From contig NZ_BMWB01000006.1 of assembly GCF_014651015.1 (NCBI RefSeq), positions 124,001-188,000 of the forward strand: DNA of 64,000 nucleotides, read 5' to 3'. Source of the DNA: Streptomyces xantholiticus. GTDB taxonomy: Bacteria > Actinomycetota > Actinomycetes > Streptomycetales > Streptomycetaceae. Of this stretch, positions 8,389-17,570 are shown piece by piece (position 1 is the first letter of the stretch; every line of letters starts with the position of its first letter). A program made the position numbers and the translations under genes. The notes under the pieces were generated by a model, which saw only the letters and a program-made list of their open reading frames with translations, ran no database searches and had not been told where the DNA came from.

Positions 8389-10272
8389 ATGACGGTCCTT
8401 CCCGATGACGGGTTCTCACTGGCCGCCGAGTTTCCGGATGCGGACCATGAACAGTGGCAGCGCCTGGTCGAAGGCGTGCTGCGCAAGGCAGGCAACGACC
8501 CGGCGGGGACGGCGGCGGAGGACGCACTGTCCACGGCCCTGGAGGACGGGATCACCACCCGCCCCCTCTACACGGCCGAGGGCGGTGTGCACGCCGCCGG
8601 CTTGCCGGGCTTCGCCCCGTTCACCCGCGGTGGCACGCCGCAGGGCGCTTCGGTGGCCGGCTGGGACGTACGCCAGCGCCATGAGCGGCCGGATGCGGCC
8701 CGTACGAACGAGGCGGTCCTGGCGGACCTGGAGAACGGCGCCTCCTCGGTGTGGCTGGCCGTCGGTGACGCCGGCGTGCCCGTCGAAGGCCTGGCCACGG
8801 CGCTGGAGGGCGTTCTTCTCGACCTGGCCCCCGTCGTGCTCGACGCGGGCGGCGCCTTCGAGACGGCCGCACGCGAACTGCTCGGCCTGTACGAGAAGCT
8901 GGGCGTGGCGCCGGAGGCGGCGCTCGGTCACCTCGGCGCGGACCCGCTGGGCCATGCCGCGCGGACGGGCCGTCACGCCGACATCGAGGCGCGGGCCGCT
9001 GCCGCCGCCGAGCTGGCCGCCCTGTGCCACGGGTCGTACCCGGGTCTGCGCGCGGTGAGCGTCGACGCGCTCCCCTACCACGAGGCCGGGGCGACGGCCG
9101 CCCAGGAGCTGGGCTGCTCGCTGGCCACCGGCGTCTTCTGGCTGCGTGAGCTGACCGGCGCGGGTCTCGACGCGGCAGCGGCCTGCGGGCAGCTGGAATT
9201 CCGGTATGCGGCCACCGCCGACCAGTTCCTGACGATCGCCAAGCTGCGCGCGGCGCGCCGGCTGTGGGCGCGGGTGGCCGAGGTGTGCGGCGTGAGCGGC
9301 GCGGCCGGTGCCCAGCGCCAGCACGCGGTGACGTCGACGGTGATGATGACGCGGCGCGACCCGTGGGTGAACATGCTGCGCACCACGGTCGCCTCGCTGG
9401 CCGCGGGCGTGGGGGGCGCCGACGCGGTGACCGTGCTTCCCTTCGACCACGCACTGGGCCTGCCGGACGCGTTCGCACGCCGGATCGCCCGCAACACGTC
9501 CACGATCCTCATCGAGGAGTCGCATCTGGGCCGGGTCGTCGATCCGGCCGGCGGCTCCTGGTACGTGGAGCGGCTCACGGACGAGCTCGCGCAGGCGGGC
9601 TGGGCGTGGTTCCAGGAGATCGAGCGGGCCGGCGGCCAGGTCGCCGCGCTCCGCGACGGCGTGATCGGGGAACGGATCGGCGCGGCCTGGGAGGCCCGCC
9701 GCCGGAAGCTGGCCACCCGCCGTGAACCCGTCACCGGTGTCAGCGAGTTCCCGCTGCTCGGGCAGCCCGCGGTGGAGCGCGACCGGGCTCCCGGCCGGCC
9801 CTCCGGCGGCCTGCCCCAGGTCCGCCGCGACGAGGCGTTCGAGGCGCTGCGGGCCCGTTCCGACGCGCATCTGGCGGCGACGGGCGCACGCCCCAGGGTG
9901 TTCGTCGCGGCGCTCGGCCCCGCGTCCGCGCACACCGCCCGGGCGGGTTTCGTGGCCAACCTCTTCCAGGCCGGCGGCATCCAGCCGGTGCACGACCCGG
10001 TGAGCGTCGACGCGGCGTCCGCGGCGGCGGCGTTCACGGCGAGCGGCGCGAAGGTGGCGTGCATCTGCTCCAGTGACGCGCTCTACGCGGAACAGGCCGC
10101 CGAGGTGGCCGAGGCCCTGAAGGCGGCCGGCGCACTGCGGGTGTACCTCGCCGGGCGGCCCGGCGAGCAGCGTGAGACATACGAGAGGGCCGGTGTCGAC
10201 GAGTTCGTCGTCGCCGGCGGTGACGCGGTCGCCGTGCTCACCGGAGCCCTCGACCGGATCGGAGTGGCGTGA
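8389..10272 (+). CDS. mutA: Methylmalonyl-CoA mutase small subunit
   Basis: 627 residues, ATG at 8389. Forms the heterodimer with MutB that isomerises (R)-methylmalonyl-CoA and succinyl-CoA using adenosylcobalamin. The TIM-barrel substrate domain is clear ([63 protein letters not shown]). The C-terminal flavodoxin-like domain keeps its fold ([32 protein letters not shown]) but lacks the cobalamin-binding DxHxxG, as is normal for the small subunit, so it is structural and not itself catalytic. Stop codon overlaps the mutB start (TGATG). Operon mutA-mutB-meaB supplies methylmalonyl-CoA for polyketides or channels propionyl-CoA to the TCA cycle. Confidence 0.96.
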   Translation: MTVLPDDGFSLAAEFPDADHEQWQRLVEGVLRKAGNDPAGTAAEDALSTALEDGITTRPLYTAEGGVHAAGLPGFAPFTRGGTPQGASVAGWDVRQRHERPDAARTNEAVLADLENGASSVWLAVGDAGVPVEGLATALEGVLLDLAPVVLDAGGAFETAARELLGLYEKLGVAPEAALGHLGADPLGHAARTGRHADIEARAAAAAELAALCHGSYPGLRAVSVDALPYHEAGATAAQELGCSLATGVFWLRELTGAGLDAAAACGQLEFRYAATADQFLTIAKLRAARRLWARVAEVCGVSGAAGAQRQHAVTSTVMMTRRDPWVNMLRTTVASLAAGVGGADAVTVLPFDHALGLPDAFARRIARNTSTILIEESHLGRVVDPAGGSWYVERLTDELAQAGWAWFQEIERAGGQVAALRDGVIGERIGAAWEARRRKLATRREPVTGVSEFPLLGQPAVERDRAPGRPSGGLPQVRRDEAFEALRARSDAHLAATGARPRVFVAALGPASAHTARAGFVANLFQAGGIQPVHDPVSVDAASAAAAFTASGAKVACICSSDALYAEQAAEVAEALKAAGALRVYLAGRPGEQRETYERAGVDEFVVAGGDAVAVLTGALDRIGVA

Positions 10273-12479
10273 TGGGCATCCCGGACTTCACGGGGATCGA
10301 GCTGGGCCTCGCCGCCGCGGGCACGGCCGACGAGGAGCAGTGGCACGCGGCGCTCGAGGCCGCCACCGGCAAGGAGACCGGTGAGCTGGTGTGGGAGACA
10401 CCGGAGGGCATTCCGGTGAAACCGCTGTACACGGACCGCGATCTGGCGGGCGTCGACTTCCTTGCGACGTATCCGGGCATCGCGCCGTTCCTGCGCGGCC
10501 CGTACCCGACGATGTACGTCAACCAGCCCTGGACGATCCGTCAGTACGCCGGGTTCTCCACGGCCGAGGAGTCGAACGCCTTCTACCGGCGCAATCTCGC
10601 GGCCGGTCAGAAGGGCCTGTCCGTCGCCTTCGACCTGCCGACGCACCGGGGCTACGACAGCGACCACCCGAGGGTGACCGGCGACGTCGGCATGGCGGGT
10701 GTGGCGATCGACTCGATCTACGACATGCGCCAGCTGTTCGACGGCATCCCGCTGGACCGGATGAGCGTGTCGATGACGATGAACGGCGCGGTGCTTCCGG
10801 TACTCGCGCTGTACATCGTGGCCGCGGAGGAGCAGGGCGTACCGGCCGAGAAGCTGGCGGGGACCATCCAGAACGACATCCTCAAGGAGTTCATGGTCCG
10901 CAACACCTACATCTATCCGCCCGGCCCCTCGATGCGGATCATCTCGGACATCTTCGCCTTCACCTCGCAGAAGATGCCGCGCTACAACTCGATCTCCATC
11001 TCCGGCTACCACATCCAGGAGGCCGGGGCCACGGCCGACCTGGAGCTCGCGTACACGCTGGCCGACGGCCTGGAGTATCTGCGCGCCGGGATCGCGGCGG
11101 GCATGGACGTGGACGCGTTCGCGCCCCGGCTGTCGTTCTTCTGGGCGATCGGCATGAACTTCTTCATGGAGGTCGCCAAGCTGCGGGCGGCGCGGCTGCT
11201 GTGGGCGAAGCTGGTGAAGCGGTTCGACCCGAAGAACGCCAAGTCGCTGTCGCTGCGCACCCATTCGCAGACATCCGGCTGGTCGCTGACGGCGCAGGAC
11301 GTCTTCAACAACGTCACCCGCACCTGCGTCGAGGCGATGGCCGCCACCCAGGGGCACACCCAGTCTCTGCACACCAACGCACTCGACGAGGCGCTGGCCC
11401 TGCCGACCGACTTCTCGGCCCGGATCGCCCGCAACACCCAGCTGCTGCTGCAGCAGGAGTCGGGCACCTGCCGGGTCATCGACCCGTGGGGAGGCAGCGC
11501 GTACGTGGAGAAGCTGACGCACGACCTCGCCCGGCGCGCCTGGCAGCACATCGAGGAGGTCGAGGCGGCGGGCGGCATGGCGAAGGCCATCGACGCCGGC
11601 ATCCCCAAGCTACGGGTGGAGGAGGCCGCGGCCCGCACCCAGGCTCGTATCGACTCCGGCCGGCAGCCGGTGATCGGCGTGAACAAGTACCGGGTCGAGT
11701 CCGACGAGCAGATCGAGGTGCTCAAGGTCGACAACTCCCAGGTGCGTGCCCAGCAGATCGAGAAGCTGCGGCGGCTGCGCGCGGAGCGCGACGAGGCCGC
11801 CTGTCAGGACGCGCTGCGCGCCTTGACCGCGGCGGCGGAGGCCGGGCCCGTGCAGGGCGGCGGTCTGGAGGGAAATCTGCTGGCGCTGGCCGTGGACGCG
11901 GCCCGTGCCAAGGCGACCGTCGGTGAGATCTCCGATGCCCTGGAGACGGTGTACGGCAGGCACTCCGGCCAGATCCGTACGATCTCCGGTGTGTACAGGA
12001 ACGAGGCAGGTGTGTCACCCGCGGTGGACGGGACCCGTGCTCTGGTCGGGGAGTTCGAGCAGGCCGAGGGGCGCAGGCCGCGCATCCTCGTCGCCAAGAT
12101 GGGCCAGGACGGGCACGACCGCGGTCAGAAGGTGATCGCGACCGCGTTCGCCGACCTCGGTTTCGACGTGGACGTCGGCCCGCTGTTCCAGACACCGGCC
12201 GAGGTGGCACGGCAGGCGGTCGAGGCGGACGTGCACATAGTCGGCGTCTCCTCGCTGGCCGCCGGGCATCTGACGCTGGTGCCGGCGCTGCGCGAGGAGC
12301 TGGCGGCCGAGGGACGCGACGACATCATGATCGTCGTGGGCGGTGTGATCCCGCCGCAGGACGTCCCCGCGCTGCACGAGGCGGGTGCGGCGGCCGTCTT
12401 CCCGCCGGGCACGGTCATTCCCGATGCCGCCAGGGACCTGGTCCGGACCCTGGCCGCCTCGCTCGGCCACGAGCTGTAG
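10272..12479 (+). CDS. mutB: Methylmalonyl-CoA mutase large subunit
   Basis: 735 residues. ATG at 10272 shares a base with the mutA stop (TGATG); a GTG at 10269 is a possible alternative, but GGAG spacing (7 nt) favours ATG. N-terminal TIM barrel includes the [23 protein letters not shown] active-site region, [33 protein letters not shown] and [24 protein letters not shown]. The C-terminal cobalamin domain has the DGHDRG motif (DxHxxG, whose His replaces dimethylbenzimidazole on cobalt), then GVSSLAAGH and [10 protein letters not shown], as in the catalytic subunit. Length and motif order are fully normal. Works as heterodimer with MutA; MeaB is encoded 4 nt downstream to guard and reload the cofactor. 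Confidence 0.97.
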   Translation: MGIPDFTGIELGLAAAGTADEEQWHAALEAATGKETGELVWETPEGIPVKPLYTDRDLAGVDFLATYPGIAPFLRGPYPTMYVNQPWTIRQYAGFSTAEESNAFYRRNLAAGQKGLSVAFDLPTHRGYDSDHPRVTGDVGMAGVAIDSIYDMRQLFDGIPLDRMSVSMTMNGAVLPVLALYIVAAEEQGVPAEKLAGTIQNDILKEFMVRNTYIYPPGPSMRIISDIFAFTSQKMPRYNSISISGYHIQEAGATADLELAYTLADGLEYLRAGIAAGMDVDAFAPRLSFFWAIGMNFFMEVAKLRAARLLWAKLVKRFDPKNAKSLSLRTHSQTSGWSLTAQDVFNNVTRTCVEAMAATQGHTQSLHTNALDEALALPTDFSARIARNTQLLLQQESGTCRVIDPWGGSAYVEKLTHDLARRAWQHIEEVEAAGGMAKAIDAGIPKLRVEEAAARTQARIDSGRQPVIGVNKYRVESDEQIEVLKVDNSQVRAQQIEKLRRLRAERDEAACQDALRALTAAAEAGPVQGGGLEGNLLALAVDAARAKATVGEISDALETVYGRHSGQIRTISGVYRNEAGVSPAVDGTRALVGEFEQAEGRRPRILVAKMGQDGHDRGQKVIATAFADLGFDVDVGPLFQTPAEVARQAVEADVHIVGVSSLAAGHLTLVPALREELAAEGRDDIMIVVGGVIPPQDVPALHEAGAAAVFPPGTVIPDAARDLVRTLAASLGHEL

Positions 12480-12483
12480 GCCC

Positions 12484-13479
12484 ATGCCACCGAAGATCGA
12501 CATTGCCGCGTACGTCAAGGGTGTGCGGGACGGGTCGCGGGCGTACATCGCCCGCGCCGTCACACTGGTGGAGTCCAGCCGCCCCGACCACCGGGCGCTC
12601 GCCCAGCAGTTGCTGACGGAGCTGCTGCCGTTCGCCGGTGCGGCAAGAAGGGTCGGCATCAGCGGGGTGCCCGGCGTCGGCAAGTCCACCTTCATCGACG
12701 CGCTCGGCTCGATGCTCACCGGGCTCGGGCACCGGGTGGCGGTCCTCGCCGTCGACCCGTCGTCCAGCCGCACCGGCGGCTCCATCCTCGGCGACAAGAC
12801 CCGGATGGAGCGGCTTGCGGTGGACCCGGCGGCCTTCGTCCGCCCCTCACCCAGCTCGGGGACGCTGGGCGGTGTCGCCAAGGCGACCCGGGAGACCATG
12901 GTCGTGATGGAGGCCGCCGGCTACGACGTGGTGCTCGTCGAGACGGTCGGGGTCGGCCAGTCGGAAACCACGGTGGCGGGCATGGTCGACTCGTTCCTGC
13001 TGCTCAGTCTCGCCCGCACCGGCGACCAGCTTCAGGGCATCAAGAAGGGCGTGCTGGAGCTGGCCGACGTGATCGCGGTCAACAAGGCGGACGGTCCGCA
13101 CGAGCGCGACGCCCGCGCGGCCGCACGTGAACTCGCCGGGGCCCTGCGGCTGATGAACCCGGCGGACGCCGCCTGGACCCCGCCGGTGCTGTCGTGCAGT
13201 GCCCGGGAGGGCACCGGGCTCGACACGGTGTGGGAGCGGCTGGAGCAGCACCGCGCCGTGCTCTCGGCGGCAGGAGCACTCGACGCCAAGCGCCGCGAGC
13301 AACAGATCGAGTGGACGTGGGCGATGGTCCACGACACCCTGCTGGACCGGCTGCGTCGGCACGCCGGCGTACGGGAACTGGCTCCTGCTCTCGAACAGCT
13401 GGTCCGGGACGGGGAGTTGACCGCCACGCTCGCGGCCGACAGGATCCTCGACGCCTTCGGGAGCCCGGAGCCACGGTAG
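12484..13479 (+). CDS. meaB: MeaB GTPase, methylmalonyl-CoA mutase chaperone
   Basis: 331 residues from ATG at 12484, 4 nt after the mutB stop. G3E P-loop GTPase motifs in order: Walker A GVPGVGKSTFID (~residue 60), VLAVDPSSSRTGGSILGDKTRM (switch region typical of MeaB/ArgK), VETVGVGQSE (Walker B/switch), NKADG (guanine specificity). Family role: binds the mutase, gates transfer of adenosylcobalamin, and expels oxidised cofactor at the cost of GTP. It was formerly mislabelled ArgK, an arginine/ornithine transport kinase. Position behind mutAB confirms the mutase partner. The operon ends with a hairpin at 13485. Confidence 0.96.
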   Translation: MPPKIDIAAYVKGVRDGSRAYIARAVTLVESSRPDHRALAQQLLTELLPFAGAARRVGISGVPGVGKSTFIDALGSMLTGLGHRVAVLAVDPSSSRTGGSILGDKTRMERLAVDPAAFVRPSPSSGTLGGVAKATRETMVVMEAAGYDVVLVETVGVGQSETTVAGMVDSFLLLSLARTGDQLQGIKKGVLELADVIAVNKADGPHERDARAAARELAGALRLMNPADAAWTPPVLSCSAREGTGLDTVWERLEQHRAVLSAAGALDAKRREQQIEWTWAMVHDTLLDRLRRHAGVRELAPALEQLVRDGELTATLAADRILDAFGSPEPR

Positions 13480-13484
13480 CCGGG

Positions 13485-13527
13485 CGGGCCGGGTGCGAAG
13501 GTCCGCCGATTCTCCGCACCCGGCCCG
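13485..13527 (+). terminator. Terminator of the mutA-mutB-meaB operon
   Basis: Perfect 13-bp inverted repeat (13485-13497 against 13515-13527), 17-nt loop, beginning 6 bases after the meaB stop and followed by TTCTCCC. Confidence 0.75.
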
Positions 13528-13627
13528 TTCTCCCATCCCATGGCCGCTCGGCCGATCTCCGGGTCCCCGCCTCCCGCCGTCCCAAACCTCACTTCCGTGA
13601 ACCAGTGCGCCGACGGGTCTTCTGCCG

Positions 13628-13653
13628 GTGTCACTGCCGGTGCACCGGGGTAC
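13628..13653 (+). promoter_or_regulatory. SigB-type promoter candidate for CBS protein
   Basis: GTGT at 13628-13631, 16-nt spacer, GGGTAC at 13648-13653. Predicted start near 13661, with ~50-nt leader to the ATG at 13713. Confidence 0.45.
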
Positions 13654-13712
13654 TCGGCCCCGGCAGCCGTCCCGAACGGGTCGGTGGGACGACCACTGGA
13701 AGGCGAGCAGTG

Positions 13713-14141
13713 ATGGCACAGTTCGTGAGAGAAGTGATGACGGCCGGTGTCGCGGCGGTCCGGCCGGACGCCTCACTCGTCGAGGCGGCCCGGCTCATGC
13801 GGGACCTGGACATCGGCGACGTGCTGGTCGCCGACGGCGACCATGTGATCGGCATGCTCACCGACCGGGACATCACCCTCCGCTCCGTGGCCGAGGGCGC
13901 CGATCCCGCCGGTGTCAGCGCCGCGTCCGCGTGCACCCCGGATCCCGTGTGCGTGACCCCTGACGATTCGGTGGCCTCGGCCGTGCGACTGATGCGCACG
14001 CATGCGGTGCGCCGGCTGCCGGTGGTGGAGGACGATCGCCCGCTGGGGGTGGTGAGCATCGGTGATCTGGCCGCCGCCCAGGATCCCGGCTCGGCGCTGG
14101 CGGAGATCAGCCTCGCCGAGAGCAACAACGAAAGGAGCTGA
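13713..14141 (+). CDS. CBS-pair domain protein
   Basis: 142 residues, ATG at 13713. Two CBS motifs tile the whole chain: residues ~8-60 (VREVMTAGVAAVRPDASLVEAARLM, IGMLTDRDITLR) and ~70-130 (ACTPDPVCVTPDDSVASAVRLMRTHAVRRLPVV, LGVVSIGDL). Stand-alone CBS pairs bind adenine nucleotides and act as energy or redox sensors on partner proteins; the partner here is unknown. The stop lies inside the AAAGGAG ribosome site of the PfpI-like gene 5 nt downstream, so the two are co-translated. A SigB-like promoter match upstream suggests stress control. Confidence 0.88.
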   Translation: MAQFVREVMTAGVAAVRPDASLVEAARLMRDLDIGDVLVADGDHVIGMLTDRDITLRSVAEGADPAGVSAASACTPDPVCVTPDDSVASAVRLMRTHAVRRLPVVEDDRPLGVVSIGDLAAAQDPGSALAEISLAESNNERS

Positions 14142-14146
14142 TCGAA

Positions 14147-14704
14147 ATGCTGATCGCGTTTCTGACGGCCCCGGAAGGCGTGGAGCAGGTCGAACTCACC
14201 AAGCCGTGGAAGGCCGTGACCGACGCCGGTGACAAGCCGCAGCTGGTCTCGACGCGATCCGGCCGGGTGCAGGCCTTCAACCACCTCGACAAGTCCGACA
14301 CCTTTCCCGTCGACCAGGTGGTCGCGGACGCGTCGGTGGACGAGTTCGCCGCGCTGGTGCTGCCCGGCGGTGTCGCCAATCCCGACGCGCTGCGGATGGA
14401 CAAGGACGCCGTGGCCTTCGTGAGGGCGTTCTTCGACGCGGGCAAACCGGTGGCGGCGATCTGTCACGCCCCGTGGACGCTGATCGAGGCGGATGTCGTG
14501 CGCGGCCGCACCCTGACGTCGTGGCCGAGTCTGCGTACGGACCTGCGCAACGCGGGCGCCGAATGGGTGGACGAACAGGTCCATGTCTGCCAGGGCGCAC
14601 CCGGCACGCTCATCACCAGCCGCAAGCCGGGCGACCTCGAGGCGTTCTGCGAGGCGTTCACCGCCGAGTTCGCCAAGCTGGCCGGCGTGGGGGCGGGCCG
14701 CTGA
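14147..14704 (+). CDS. DJ-1/PfpI family type 1 glutamine amidotransferase-like protein
   Basis: 185 residues, ATG at 14147 with AAAGGAG upstream. Flavodoxin-like DJ-1/PfpI fold: N-terminal LIAFLTAPEGVEQVEL, then FAALVLPGG, and the nucleophile elbow AAICHAPW with Cys106 followed by His, the family active site; a glutamate (PEG) is present in the first strand-loop. Family members are cysteine hydrolases, glyoxalases or deglycases, often stress-induced, and are commonly annotated as general stress protein 18 or protease PfpI. Co-transcribed with the CBS gene in front. The gene ends at a strong hairpin shared with the convergent DUF6158 gene. Confidence 0.9.
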   Translation: MLIAFLTAPEGVEQVELTKPWKAVTDAGDKPQLVSTRSGRVQAFNHLDKSDTFPVDQVVADASVDEFAALVLPGGVANPDALRMDKDAVAFVRAFFDAGKPVAAICHAPWTLIEADVVRGRTLTSWPSLRTDLRNAGAEWVDEQVHVCQGAPGTLITSRKPGDLEAFCEAFTAEFAKLAGVGAGR

Positions 14705-14737
14705 GCCGTACCGTTCACCACATCTGCGGGAGGGGCC

Positions 14738-14768
14738 GCCGGGCGGGCGTCGGGAGGGCCCGCCCGGC
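14738..14768. terminator. Bidirectional terminator between PfpI-like and DUF6158 genes
   Basis: Perfect 11-bp GC stem (14738-14748 against 14758-14768) with 9-nt loop, between two convergent stop codons (14704 and 14775). Confidence 0.7.
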
Positions 14769-14774
14769 CCGCGT

Positions 14775-15020
14775 TCACTGCTGCCGCGTCCGGGCGCCTG
14801 AGCGGGTGCGGCCGGACGCCACGGGCCGCTCGGGGTGACGCCGCAGGTACTCCGCCTCCAGGTCCGCCATCCGTACGTTGTGTGCCTCCAGGGCGGCGGC
14901 CGAGCCGTAGAGCAGTGTGTCGTGCCGGCTGCGGTGGATGGTCTCCAGTTCCCGCAGCAGATCCTGTTCGCCGAGGTTCGCCGGGTCGACGCCCCTGTGC
15001 CGGTGCTCGTTCTCCTTCAC
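14775..15020 (-). CDS. DUF6158 family protein
   Basis: 81 residues from GTG at 15020. Sequence reads as one or two long charged helices: GVDPANLGEQDLLRELETIHRSRHDTLLYGSAAALEAHNVRMADLEAEYLRRHPER, the conserved core of DUF6158, followed by a basic disordered tail. Function unknown. It diverges from the baeRF2 gene, and the two promoters appear to share one palindromic -10 element at about 15070-15077, so the pair is probably co-induced. Confidence 0.8.
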   Translation of the reverse strand: MKENEHRHRGVDPANLGEQDLLRELETIHRSRHDTLLYGSAAALEAHNVRMADLEAEYLRRHPERPVASGRTRSGARTRQQ

Positions 15021-15050
15021 GGCGACCGTCCCTTCCTGGTCCTGCTGGTC

Positions 15051-15075
15051 GTGTGGTGGTTGACCTTGCGGGTAC
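15051..15075 (+). promoter_or_regulatory. SigB-type promoter candidate for baeRF2 operon
   Basis: GTGT at 15051-15054, 15-nt spacer, GGGTAC at 15070-15075; predicted start near 15084, about 32 nt before the ATG at 15116, with GAGGGAGG in the leader. Confidence 0.5.
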
Positions 15076-15095
15076 CCGCTCGTGACGCGATACCC
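15072..15095 (-). promoter_or_regulatory. SigB-type promoter candidate for DUF6158 gene
   Basis: Minus strand GGGT (15095-15092), 14-nt spacer, GGGTAC (15077-15072). The -10 box overlaps that of the plus-strand promoter through the palindrome GGGTACCC, giving a back-to-back arrangement. Confidence 0.42.
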
Positions 15096-15115
15096 GGCCT
15101 CCGAGGGAGGAAGTC

Positions 15116-16240
15116 ATGCAGCTCTCGTTTCTCACCCCTCTCTACGAGCGTCCAGGCCCCTGGGCCAGCGTTCATCTCGACACCGGCTGGGAAAACGAGT
15201 CCACCACGGCACGGCGCGAGCTCCAGGCCCGCGACGTGTGCGATTCCCTCGCCCGTCAGGGGGCCGACGGCGCGACCGGGCGCGCCGTGTACGACGCCCT
15301 GATGTCGCGGCCCGGGCCCACCCACGGGGCGGGCCGCGCCGTGTTCGCCACCGCCGGCCAGGTGGTCCTCGACCCGCCGCTGACCGTGCGCCCGCCCGCT
15401 CCCGTCGACGTCCGGTGGTCGGCGCTGCCGCATGTGTCGCCGCTGCTGGAGCTCGCGGCCCAGGAGCCGGTGTGCCTGGTCGCGTACATCGATCGGCTGG
15501 GCGCCGACCTGGAGGTGCGCACGCCGCTCGGCAGCCGGGACGCCGGCGAGGCCCGCGGCAGGGACTGGCCGATGCACCGTACCGGGCGGGACGACTGGTC
15601 GGAGCGGCACTTCCAGCGGAGCGTCGAGAACACCTGGGAGCAGAACGCCGGCGAGGTGGCCTCCGCGATCGCGGCCTGCGACGAGGATGTGGCCCCCGAT
15701 CTGATCGTGCTGGCCGGCGATCCGCGCGAGCGCCGGGCCGTGTACGAGAAGCTGCCCCCGCGGCTGCGGCGCCGCGCGGTGGAGTCCGAGCACGGGGGCC
15801 GGGCCGAGGGAGCCGCGACCCGGCTGCTCGACGAGGACATCGAGCACGCGCGGCACGAGCACATGCGCCGTACCGCCGGTGAGGAGCTGGACAAGTTCCG
15901 CTCCGCCCACGACGCGACCGCCCAGGGCGTGCCCGCACTGCTGTCGGCGGCCCGCGAGCACCGGATCGCCGAGCTGTTCGTACGGCCCGACGGAGCGGAC
16001 ACGCACCGGGAGGTCTGGGTCGGCGGCGAGCCCGACCAGCTGGCCGTACGCCGTACCGAGACGCAGTACCTGGGCGACACGCGCCCGTCGTCGGCCCGCG
16101 CCGACGACGCGCTGCTGCGGTCGGCGACGGTGACCGGAGCCGAGGTGCAGAGCCTGCCGGCCGGCGGCGGGGACGACGTCCCGGTCGGCGGCCTGGGCGC
16201 GCTGCTGCGCTGGCCGTACGAGGAGATGGAGCGGCGATGA
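15116..16240 (+). CDS. baeRF2 domain protein (archaeo-eukaryotic release factor fold, Rv2629-like)
   Basis: 374 residues, ATG at 15116 after GAGGGAGG. Recognised by the N-terminal FLTPLYERPGPWASVHLDTG, the central CLVAYIDRLGADLEV strand, the DEDVAPDLIVLAGDPRERRAVYEKLPPRLR stretch, and the C-terminal GVPALLSAAREHRIAELFV segment, an order matching the baeRF2 family, which is related to mycobacterial Rv2629. The fold resembles domains of eRF1; baeRF proteins are proposed ribosome-associated stress factors, but their reaction is not settled. Stop overlaps the next gene (ATGA), so they are one operon. A good SigB-type promoter match lies upstream. Confidence 0.82.
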   Translation: MQLSFLTPLYERPGPWASVHLDTGWENESTTARRELQARDVCDSLARQGADGATGRAVYDALMSRPGPTHGAGRAVFATAGQVVLDPPLTVRPPAPVDVRWSALPHVSPLLELAAQEPVCLVAYIDRLGADLEVRTPLGSRDAGEARGRDWPMHRTGRDDWSERHFQRSVENTWEQNAGEVASAIAACDEDVAPDLIVLAGDPRERRAVYEKLPPRLRRRAVESEHGGRAEGAATRLLDEDIEHARHEHMRRTAGEELDKFRSAHDATAQGVPALLSAAREHRIAELFVRPDGADTHREVWVGGEPDQLAVRRTETQYLGDTRPSSARADDALLRSATVTGAEVQSLPAGGGDDVPVGGLGALLRWPYEEMERR

Positions 16241-16908
16241 CCGGCAAACGGGCCAGGGAGAAGCAACAGCGGGCGGTGCTCCACGCTCTCCTCGACGACC
16301 ACGGCCGCACCTATGCGGAGGAGGCCGGGATCACGCTACGGGACACCCCGCAGCCGCTGTACCGACTGCTGGTTCTCGCCCATCTGCTGAGCGCCCGTAT
16401 CCGCGCGTCCGTGGCGCTCGCCGCCGCCCGCGAGTTGAGCGACGCCGGCATGCGCAGCCCGCGGGCGATGCGGGAGGCCACGTGGCAGGACCGCGTCGAC
16501 GCCCTCGGCCGCGGCGGTTACCGCCGCTACGACGAGCGCACCGCCACGCAGCTGGGCGACGGTGCGGAACTTCTGCTCGAACGCTACGGCGGTGATCTGC
16601 GCCGGATGCGGAAGCAGGCCGACGGAAACCTCGACCAACTGCGCGATCTCCTGCGGGAGGTTCCGGGACTCGGCCCCGCCGGAGTGGACATCTTTCTGCG
16701 GGAGGTGCAGTCGGTCTGGCCGGAGGCCGGTCCGCTGCTGGACGAGAAGGCCCTCCAGGGTGCCCGTCGGCTGGGGGTCGCCGACGACCCCGGCACGCTG
16801 CTGAGACTGGCGGACGACGCCGACCCGGCGCACCTCGCGGCCGCTCTGGTGCGCGCCGCGCTCGACAAGGACCTGGCGGGGTCGGTCAAGGAAAACGCGG
16901 CGGCCTGA
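16237..16908 (+). CDS. HhH-GPD/endonuclease III-like protein
   Basis: 223 residues; start ATG overlaps the baeRF2 stop by 4 nt. Helical protein with the base-excision glycosylase layout: LLVLAHLLSARIRASVALAAARELSDAGMRSPRAM, then helix-hairpin-helix LLREVPGLGPAGVDIFLREVQ (residues ~140-165). The catalytic Lys of the hairpin region found in endonuclease III and the C-terminal Fe-S cysteines are absent, so enzymatic activity is doubtful; the aspartate after the hairpin (GVDIF) could be the conserved Asp. DNA binding is inferred from HhH. Coupled to baeRF2 and ends at a strong terminator. Confidence 0.72.
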   Translation: MTGKRAREKQQRAVLHALLDDHGRTYAEEAGITLRDTPQPLYRLLVLAHLLSARIRASVALAAARELSDAGMRSPRAMREATWQDRVDALGRGGYRRYDERTATQLGDGAELLLERYGGDLRRMRKQADGNLDQLRDLLREVPGLGPAGVDIFLREVQSVWPEAGPLLDEKALQGARRLGVADDPGTLLRLADDADPAHLAAALVRAALDKDLAGSVKENAAA

Positions 16909-16923
16909 CGGCAGACACCAAGA

Positions 16924-16978
16924 ACGGCACGCATGCCGGACGCGGAGGTCATCCCTCGGCGTCCGGCATGCGTGCCGT
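16924..16978. terminator. Strong bidirectional hairpin terminator
   Basis: Perfect 20-bp inverted repeat (16924-16943 against 16959-16978) with a 15-nt loop, sitting between the convergent stops at 16908 and 16983. The longest uninterrupted stem I found in the window. Confidence 0.8.
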
Positions 16979-16982
16979 GCGG

Positions 16983-17306
16983 TCACTTGCCCAGCGACCG
17001 CTTGAGCTCCGCCTTGTTCATGGACGAGCGGCCGTGCACGCCCCGGCGCTGCGCCTCGGCGTACAGCTGGTCGTACGTCGGGCCTTCCGAGCCACTGTGC
17101 GAACGCTTGCCGCCACGGCGCGAGGAGGACATGTCCTGGGTCGAGGTCTTGCTCGCGGTCTTCGACTCGCCCGAGCGGGCGCGTTCCTTGTTGACGGTGC
17201 GCGCGGCGATCTCCTTGGCCCGCTTCTCGCTCGTACCGCGCTGCTCCGCCCCTTCCTTGATGTGCTCGTACTGCCGTTCTCTCTTGGGACTCGAACCGCG
17301 GGGCAT
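16983..17306 (-). CDS. Plasmid stabilisation-like / Rho-N-motif small basic protein
   Basis: 107 residues from ATG at 17306 (AAGGAG 5 nt upstream). Highly charged: an N-terminal region PRGSSPKRERQYEHIKEGAEQRG and KRAKEIAARTVNKERARSGES, a Ser/Thr/Arg-rich linker, and a C-terminal helix pair TYDQLYAEAQRRGVHGRSSMNKAELKRSLGK, which resembles the SAP/Rho-N nucleic-acid-binding motif. Such proteins are usually annotated as plasmid stabilisation protein or DUF7218 in Streptomyces, though they are chromosomal and their role is untested. Probably binds DNA or RNA. Convergent with the HhH gene. Confidence 0.75.
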   Translation of the reverse strand: MPRGSSPKRERQYEHIKEGAEQRGTSEKRAKEIAARTVNKERARSGESKTASKTSTQDMSSSRRGGKRSHSGSEGPTYDQLYAEAQRRGVHGRSSMNKAELKRSLGK

Positions 17307-17570
17307 GACCACTCCTTCGTGACCGGGGCTGTGACCGGGACCGTGCCCGGCGGGCGGGAACCGCCCCGTCCACCGTGCGCCGCGCGCCGCCCGGCCGCAA
17401 TTGCCGCGGCCCCGGGCGCGGCCGATCGGGTAACACGGTGTCCCGCCCTTCAGCCCCGGCGGCCGCGGCCGCCCTTCTGCCGGGCCGTCGCCGCGCGCGT
17501 AAAATCTGACCGGGCGCGATCACCCACCGATATGGTCGCCCGGCTGCTCGAGATGGGAGTGGTCCTGATC

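Noticed and set aside
10021..10272. Cobalamin-binding site in MutA
   Set aside because: The DxHxxG motif is missing; the domain is the vestigial small-subunit one.
17428..17433. GGGTAA upstream of the SpoIIE phosphatase
   Set aside because: No -35 partner and about 140 nt from the start; likely chance.
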